This document shows positions 58,856 through 64,000 of a stretch of DNA of 64,000 nucleotides, one piece after another. The number at the start of each line of letters is the position of its first letter. Position 1 is the first letter of the stretch. The translations under genes were made by a program, and so were the position numbers. The notes below the pieces were generated by a model that saw only the letters and a list, made by a program, of their open reading frames with translations, was not told where the DNA came from and ran no database searches. This DNA is from Tubulanus polymorphus (taxonomy: Eukaryota; Nemertea; Palaeonemertea; Tubulaniformes; Tubulanidae). The stretch spans positions 4,118,916 to 4,182,915 of the forward strand of contig NC_134032.1 of NCBI RefSeq assembly GCF_964204645.1, in the 5' to 3' direction.

Positions 58856-59869
58856 TTTTTTGACGCCTTATAAAACGTTACCATTATGAAACCTAAGCAA
58901 TGTTAACCATTCAGCGTCATTTTACAAACGACAACCGTAAATCGATGTGCAAAAATGTCACAGGTTTATGTGTACACATACAAGCTATTTGGCAAAATAT
59001 TATTGATTAAGATGTAGAATGGCTCCCTGTGATTATATAATGACCTTTATTTGAACGTCAAAATGTTATATTGCATTGAATATCATGATAAGACGTATTG
59101 TAGTAGTAAAGGATGTATAAAAGTCAGACCCTGACATGCGGATGCTAGTGGAATGACGAAGCTATCTACGATCTGAATAGGGCCGGCGTTAATTCCATCG
59201 GCGGCTACAAGCAGTCTATATAAAAACGTGTAAACAAATAATTTCAATATTCAAATGTTTTAGAAAATATGTTCGATATTAGGGGTATGCAGGTTTCATG
59301 AGATTAGCAATTTATAATAGCATTGCTGTCATATACGGCTCCGCGTCCACTGATGGCAAGTGTATAAGGTGACAATTCAATTCAATACTCTATTGATCCT
59401 TATTACATGGAAATTCCGGGATGAAATTTCCAAATTCAATAAAGTTACACATTTTAGAATAAGAAAATACAAAATACAAGACGCATGGGTAATTCATACA
59501 GAATAACATGAATAAGTTATTTAAATGATGATGTCTACTTCAACCCAGACTCAAGTCTAGGATATCATCGTATCGAGTGACAGCCAAACCGGGCCCCAGA
59601 ACCGGGCCGGCTGGCTACACGATATGCTCGAAGTCATGATGAAGCAGACATCAGAATAGCTCTTTCTTCAACCATGGAGGCAATGAAGTTGCAGACCAGC
59701 TTAGCCATTCTACATCTTTATCATTAATATTTGCGAAACAGCTTGTATGTGTACACATAAACCTGTGAGGTTTTGCTCATCGATTTACGGTTGTCGTTTG
59801 TAAAATGACGCTGAATGGTTAACATTGTTTAGGTTTCATAATGGTAACGTTTTATCAGGCGTCAAAAAA
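58856..59869 (-). mobile_element. Non-autonomous DNA transposon, copy 2
   Basis: Outer inverted repeats of about 168 bp (58856-59030 and 59702-59869) begin TTTTTTGACGCCT. The interior matches 9040-9780 in reverse, including CGGGCCCCAGAACCGGGCC. The right inverted repeat joins abruptly at GCAGACCAGCTTA/GCCATTC, where copy 1 continues differently. This copy was therefore reshaped into a palindromic-ended form. No transposase. Confidence 0.8.
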
Positions 59870-60091
59870 TCATAAATTACCCCTTTGAAATGAGTAGAAA
59901 CTGAGTAAACAGTAAGCTTTCAACAGAGATGACGTCAGGATAAGCGATAGCAGATTTCAGTAGTTTCACAGTTGCTATGCAACCACAGTAACCATTGGAT
60001 TAGAATACATATGAATATATTTACCTACACTACAACCATTTCTTCCAAATTATCCACATGTTTTCGTTTACTAGTATAGTTTAAAAAATTA
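59870..60091. other. Flank between transposon and Polinton-type element
   Basis: Contains a TGACGTCA word at about 59930. I cannot identify the terminal inverted repeat or insertion edge of the element that follows. Confidence 0.35.
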
Positions 60092-60514
60092 CTAATTAGT
60101 AAACTTATAAGCAACAAATATAACAATAACTGTTCCACCTAAAATCCATATTATTTCATATTTCTTCTGTTCATTACTTGGGGTATAATAATCTGATAAT
60201 TTGGGTTTGTATAGATGTAATTTTTCTTTATTGGTTACCGCGTTATATAAACTCATTGCATCATCAACTGATTGAAAATCTCTATGTGAAATCTTCTGAT
60301 CATATAATTCCTTGTTAATATAATCCATATAGTTTTGCCTCTTTTCTCTATATTCTTCTGCTGCTTTATTATATTTCTCTAATGCTAAGTTATGTCTTTT
60401 TCATTCTGTTAATGAACCCTTTTTATCAATATGCTTGAATAAATAACCACCACCAGTAAATGCTAAAGCGTTAACAATTGCTGATCCTATAATAGTTATA
60501 ATTGCAGAAGCCAT
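60092..60514 (-). pseudogene. Element gene: membrane protein with two hydrophobic ends, one TGA
   Basis: 141 codons. The start MASAIITIIGSAIVNALAF is hydrophobic and Gly/Ala-rich, the middle is charged and coiled-coil-like, and the C-terminus (IIWILGGTVIVIFVAYKF) is a membrane helix. An in-frame TGA at 60401-60403 splits it after about 37 codons; the rest stays open to the stop. Small membrane proteins of this kind accompany capsid genes in AT-rich Polinton/adintovirus-type elements. Function unknown. Lies 24 bp after the next upstream gene. Confidence 0.6.
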
Positions 60515-60538
60515 TTATTTAGTAAAATAATTACGCAT

Positions 60539-60760
60539 TTATATGGGAGGAATATATTTTTGTTTTTCCAAATAATCAATAGTTAAATTAGATAAAGTAA
60601 CTGCTAATGTTAATTTTAAAATATCATTTATATCAAATCTATCAACATTAACACTTCCCATTTTGAATATTTTTTTTAATACCATTGAATAACCAACAGT
60701 TCCAACTGATAGTAATGCTCCATTATATAATCCAGTTATTATCCACTTATTATCGCTCAT
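60539..60760 (-). CDS. Element gene: small two-helix membrane protein
   Basis: 73 residues, intact, start MSDNKWIITGLYNGALLSVG. Two hydrophobic segments (about 8-28 and 47-60) are separated by a KKIFKMG loop, and the end is polar (LEKQKYIPPI). The start codon directly abuts the stop of the preceding gene (60761). This tight packing is viral in style. Role unknown; possibly a virion or host-membrane component. Confidence 0.65.
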   Translation of the reverse strand: MSDNKWIITGLYNGALLSVGTVGYSMVLKKIFKMGSVNVDRFDINDILKLTLAVTLSNLTIDYLEKQKYIPPI

Positions 60761-61118
60761 TTATTCATCAAAAAAATTACTATCTTCAAAATATTTAGTT
60801 AACTTAGTTATAATTATTTCAACATTTATTTCATTACTAGTTTCATTTGTATATATTTCAATTATTATTTTTTTAATATCATCGATGATAAAATCTTCAT
60901 CTAATTCATAAAATCTTAAAGATTCTCTAATTAAATTAGTAATCTTTTCTACATTTAAAGTTTCTTTATCTATTGTTGTTTCATACTCAAATGTTGTTTC
61001 ATTAGAAAATGCAATATTTTTTGATATGTGTAATTACATCATTAACGTTAAATTTCATTTCTTTCTCACGTTTAAAATAAAACCCAAAACATATACTCGG
61101 TCCAACAGTTATATTCAT
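60761..61118 (-). pseudogene. Element gene: small acidic protein with one frameshift
   Basis: Starts MNITVGPSICFGFYFKREKE and shifts frame near 61015-61035, beside an A-run. It then continues in one open frame with FSNETTFEYETTIDKETL to a stop at 60761. Total 358 nt, one base off a multiple of three. The conserved-looking start and compact position (17 bp after the gene before) mark it as a real element gene. No function known to me. Confidence 0.55.
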
Positions 61119-61135
61119 TTATATAGTGAAAAAAA

Positions 61136-61881
61136 TTACTCTCTACATCTTATAACTAATTCATAAATTACAGGAAAGTTATTCAAATCAATTAGATAAC
61201 CATTATGATTTCTTATTTCTAATTTAAAATTATTAAATTTAGGAATGCAAGGTTTGAAATCACATTCTGTTAAATTATAATTTATTTGCGTTCCAACTTG
61301 TTTAACATTTTTTAATGGTAAAATATTTAGTATACTAGCATTACAAATTGTATCTTTAGTTGCTTCGAAAGTTTTTGTAGGATCAATTAAATTGCAATAA
61401 ATATAAAAGTGTGTAAAAGGTATTATATTTGAATTACCATCTACGTTTCCTGTAACAATATCTGGTGCAATTCCTAACAGTTTAGCTATAGGTTTTTTTA
61501 CCATAAATGCATGTTGACTTTCATCATATACCTTTATTTTAATTTTATTTGTGCTATCACTTTTTATAAATCTAATTAAAAATTTATCTTCTCTTCTAAT
61601 TTTCAACCGTGCTCTTCGATTAATTTCTTGAGCTAATGTTTCTAAATTATATAATCCTGGTTTTAAAATTTATTTACATTTCCAATATGAATTAAAAAAG
61701 TATTATCTTCAATAGTTTTATCCGTTATATTATAAAAAGAATTACATAAACTTATATTAACTAATTTTAAATCTACACAATTTTTATATTCCCTATCTAA
61801 TTGAACTAGTAAATTATGAGATTTATAATTTGTAAGCCTTCTAGAATCAACAAATATTCTGTATTCTTTTAATTCCGCCAT
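61136..61881 (-). pseudogene. Element gene: penton/minor capsid-like protein with one frameshift
   Basis: The N-terminal part (61663-61881) has YRIFVDSRR and, after a basic stretch, VDLKLVNISLCNSFYNI. This fits the start of penton (minor capsid) proteins in Polintons and related jelly-roll viruses: FIDSR-like followed by a valine/leucine-rich strand and SFYNI. The second part (61136-61606 and upstream to about 61668) continues in another frame with GLYNLETLAQEIN, KLLGIAPDI and a beta-rich end. A single indel near 61663-61670 separates them. No major capsid protein lies in the window; it may be beyond the end or lost. Confidence 0.65.
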
Positions 61882-61898
61882 TTATTTTACATATTTTC

Positions 61899-62258
61899 TT
61901 ATTCGAAATCTATTTCATGGCGCCCTTTTTCATTCTTACCTTTGTATACGAAATAGAAATCTCCAGAACATAATTCTTCTAGATCTTCACTTGATAATCT
62001 ATGAAATCTATCCGGTAAATATGTTATGAATTTATATGTATTTCCTTTTAATCCTTCATATTCTAAGTGTATAACTAATTTATCTCCATAGTTATTAGTA
62101 ACTGTATCAATATTTGTAATTAGATATTTCTTATGAATTGTTAATTCTGTTAACTTTTTGAATTTATAATCTACAGATTTTACATTTGTTATATCTTTAA
62201 TTCTATCTAGAAATAATTTGTTTTTCTCACTGTGCGCTTGTTTACTCTCCATTTTCAT
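61899..62258 (-). CDS. Element gene: 119-residue conserved small protein
   Basis: Intact frame, 17 bp upstream of the penton-like gene and 23 bp after the polymerase. The basic N-terminus is followed by a beta-rich part with KYLITNIDTVTNNYGDKLV, TYLPDRFHRLSSEDLEEL and DFYFVYKGK. The alternation of strands and one helix would suit a small OB-like or single-strand-binding fold, but that is inference. Such a gene is common next to polymerase B in these elements. Confidence 0.5.
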   Translation of the reverse strand: MKMESKQAHSEKNKLFLDRIKDITNVKSVDYKFKKLTELTIHKKYLITNIDTVTNNYGDKLVIHLEYEGLKGNTYKFITYLPDRFHRLSSEDLEELCSGDFYFVYKGKNEKGRHEIDFE

Positions 62259-62281
62259 AACATATTTTTATCAAAATTTGA

Positions 62282-64000
62282 TTAACACGTTAGAATTCTT
62301 TTCATTATCTCGTTCTCTTTTGTTTCTTCTCTTTTAAATTTTAAGTATTCATCTAAATTGCAACCATAAGCAACTGTATGAATTCCATCATCCAGAATAT
62401 ATCTTTTATCATCAAATGGGTTTAGACTTATCTTTTCAATTTCTTCAATAAACATTTCATGATCTTCAGATCTTAAACATCTCATCTTATGTTTTCTAAC
62501 TTCTTCATTGAATATACAATTGATGTAATCTTTAAAATGAATATTCTTTTCTACAACACTTTTGGTTATTCCTTTTAACTTTTTAGCTTCATGTTCTTTA
62601 GTTTTATATGAATACATTTTAGATCTAATACCGATGAATTCAATCATTTCTTCATCACCTAATTCATCTTTGAATTTACCGGGAACTTTTTTATTATCAT
62701 TGCTAAACAATTCATGATCTTTAGGATAGTTACTAAAATCAAAATGGTGTTTTAATGTTTTTAAATCATCTGTTATGTTATCAGTTTTTATCTTTAATAT
62801 GTAACTGTCAGTATCAAAATATAATATTTCTATATGTTTTTCTCCAAAAAGTGGTTGTAATACATTTTAATAGAATTCATACATTAGTAATTTTGATAAT
62901 TCTAAAACTGAAGCGCCAACATAGATTGGTTTATTAAATTTCATTGATGTTCTTTTCATTTTAACTGCAGCTAAATTTTCATCAAATATTCTGTTACCAA
63001 TGAACTTAGGATATGATTGTAAATGCCTTATCCTTTTACCATTACTAACTAACTCAATATCATTTCTATTTCTAATATTTTCACAAGTCTTACCATCGAA
63101 TGCGTTATTCATTAACTTGAAGAAATCTTTTTCGAAATCAGTTTTAGCTTCAGTTCTCTGTTTGGTGTTAAAATCTATTTTTTTTTCTAACCACTTAGAT
63201 TGACTAAATGAAATATATCTATGTACTTTTTTAGAACCATTCCTTGTTTTAGATAAAACTTTAACATTCTATAATGTACTACATAATTATATTTATCTTC
63301 TTGAGTTACCATTAACTTTTCTGTATGAATATGATTTTCGGGTTTAATTCTTTTTTGGTAATTTGATAATTCTTCATGAGTTACAGTTTTATGTTCGGGA
63401 CAGTATGCTAGATTTCTAGATTTAAATTTAATATGTTCAGGATATTCTAAGTCTACAACAAAGAAGTAACCAGTATCTGAATCATCTGCAATATCTAGGA
63501 TTCTTTTCTTCCAATCAAAATTATCATTATTTTCATTCTGTAAAACTTCAGTTAATTCAAATACTCCATAAGGTTGTGGTTCCATCATTGCCCAACCATA
63601 CAAATTATTTGCATCTATATATAATAACTTATATCCAGGGTTATCATTTACATTGAAATATGTATCACCTAATACACCTGAAACTCCTCCTCTTATAGAT
63701 TTTTCAAATAATAATAATTGATCTATATTTGTTAACAAATCCATTTTTATATCTGTAAATTTTAATCCACAATCCCATGTTAGACCTGGTGATGAATAAC
63801 AATGACAAGTATCAATGTTAAAATATTTTAGGTTTACATCTCTAAACCTTTCGAATATATCGGTTAATAATAATACATCTGATTTTAAATATAAATCTAC
63901 TAATTGCCCATGATTTTCTATTTTGAAATGATTCCAAATATTCAATGTTCTATTATAGACTTCATCTTTAACATATTCATTTTTTAATTCGTCATAGAAT
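62282..64000 (-). pseudogene. Protein-primed-type DNA polymerase B of a Polinton/adintovirus-type element (5' end outside window)
   Basis: The frame is open at the window edge. Motif A region: LLYIDANNLYGWAM (about 63600), preceded by YSSPGLTWDCGLKF. Motif B region: KLMNNAFDGKTCENI (about 63080-63120). Motif C: YFDTDSY (about 62800-62825). End block: KFKDELGDEEMIEF and DDKRYILDDGIHTVAYG. These fit family B, protein-primed polymerases that would replicate the linear element DNA. Two lesions: a frameshift at a run of six T (63227-63232, plus strand) and a TAA at 62867-62869 between motifs B and C. The rest is conserved, so loss is recent or partly sequence error. The exonuclease domain would lie beyond 64000. 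Confidence 0.8.

Noticed and set aside
60401-60403. Stop-codon reassignment (TGA read as Trp) in the AT-rich element
   Set aside because: TAA stops and frameshifts are also present in the same array, so simple decay or sequence error is a better explanation.

Overview
The window looks like metazoan nuclear DNA, most likely from a marine invertebrate. Genes are split by GT-AG introns with strict phase agreement. Intergenic DNA is packed with minisatellites, small inverted-repeat transposons and dead LINE and Penelope-like elements. No bacterial operon, rRNA gene, CRISPR array or convincing functional tRNA gene was seen. I do not name a species.

Layout. 0-11 kb: a minus-strand receptor-like gene (gene A: signal peptide, two CUB domains, PLAT-like domain, Thr-rich stalk, one membrane helix, short tail). 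Its 4.3 kb first intron is filled with repeats. 11-23 kb: a Penelope-like element split by an insertion, LINE pieces in both orientations, a tRNA-derived SINE and several MITE-like foldbacks. 23.2-26.7 kb: gene B, a partial duplicate of gene A. Its 5' part is replaced in frame by the first five helices of a rhodopsin-class GPCR. 27-36 kb: minisatellites, a Tx1/L1-like LINE relic, a pogo-like MITE and a mariner-like remnant. A 63-bp minisatellite recurs there in both orientations.

36.2-40.8 kb: a minus-strand multi-exon gene combining C2H2-like fingers, a tyrosine-recombinase-like core, acidic exons and a C-terminal SANT/Myb-like segment. All junction phases agree, but one in-frame TAG precedes the recombinase LRKH box. 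40.9-41.5 kb: a higher-order tandem repeat. 45.5-46.5 kb: an intact intronless GPCR, closely related to the truncated one in gene B. 48-49.3 kb: an AT-rich fragment with a decayed integrase C-terminus/chromodomain and a packaging ATPase. 49.4-50.6 kb: a ~20-bp minisatellite. 52.6-55.2 kb: a transposon with ~235-bp terminal inverted repeats and an apparent 10-bp target duplication, as in Mutator-like elements. 56.4-57.6 kb: exon-like pieces of an unrecognised gene.

60.1-64.0 kb (minus strand, running off the end): an AT-rich, virus-like gene array with almost no spacing between genes. It holds a protein-primed-type DNA polymerase B, a small conserved protein, a penton-like capsid protein and three small proteins, two with membrane helices. 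This is a Polinton/adintovirus-type integrated element carrying a few single lesions.

The most novel items are the GPCR::PLAT-stalk chimera, the zinc-finger/tyrosine-recombinase/SANT gene, and the two AT-rich Polinton-type segments.
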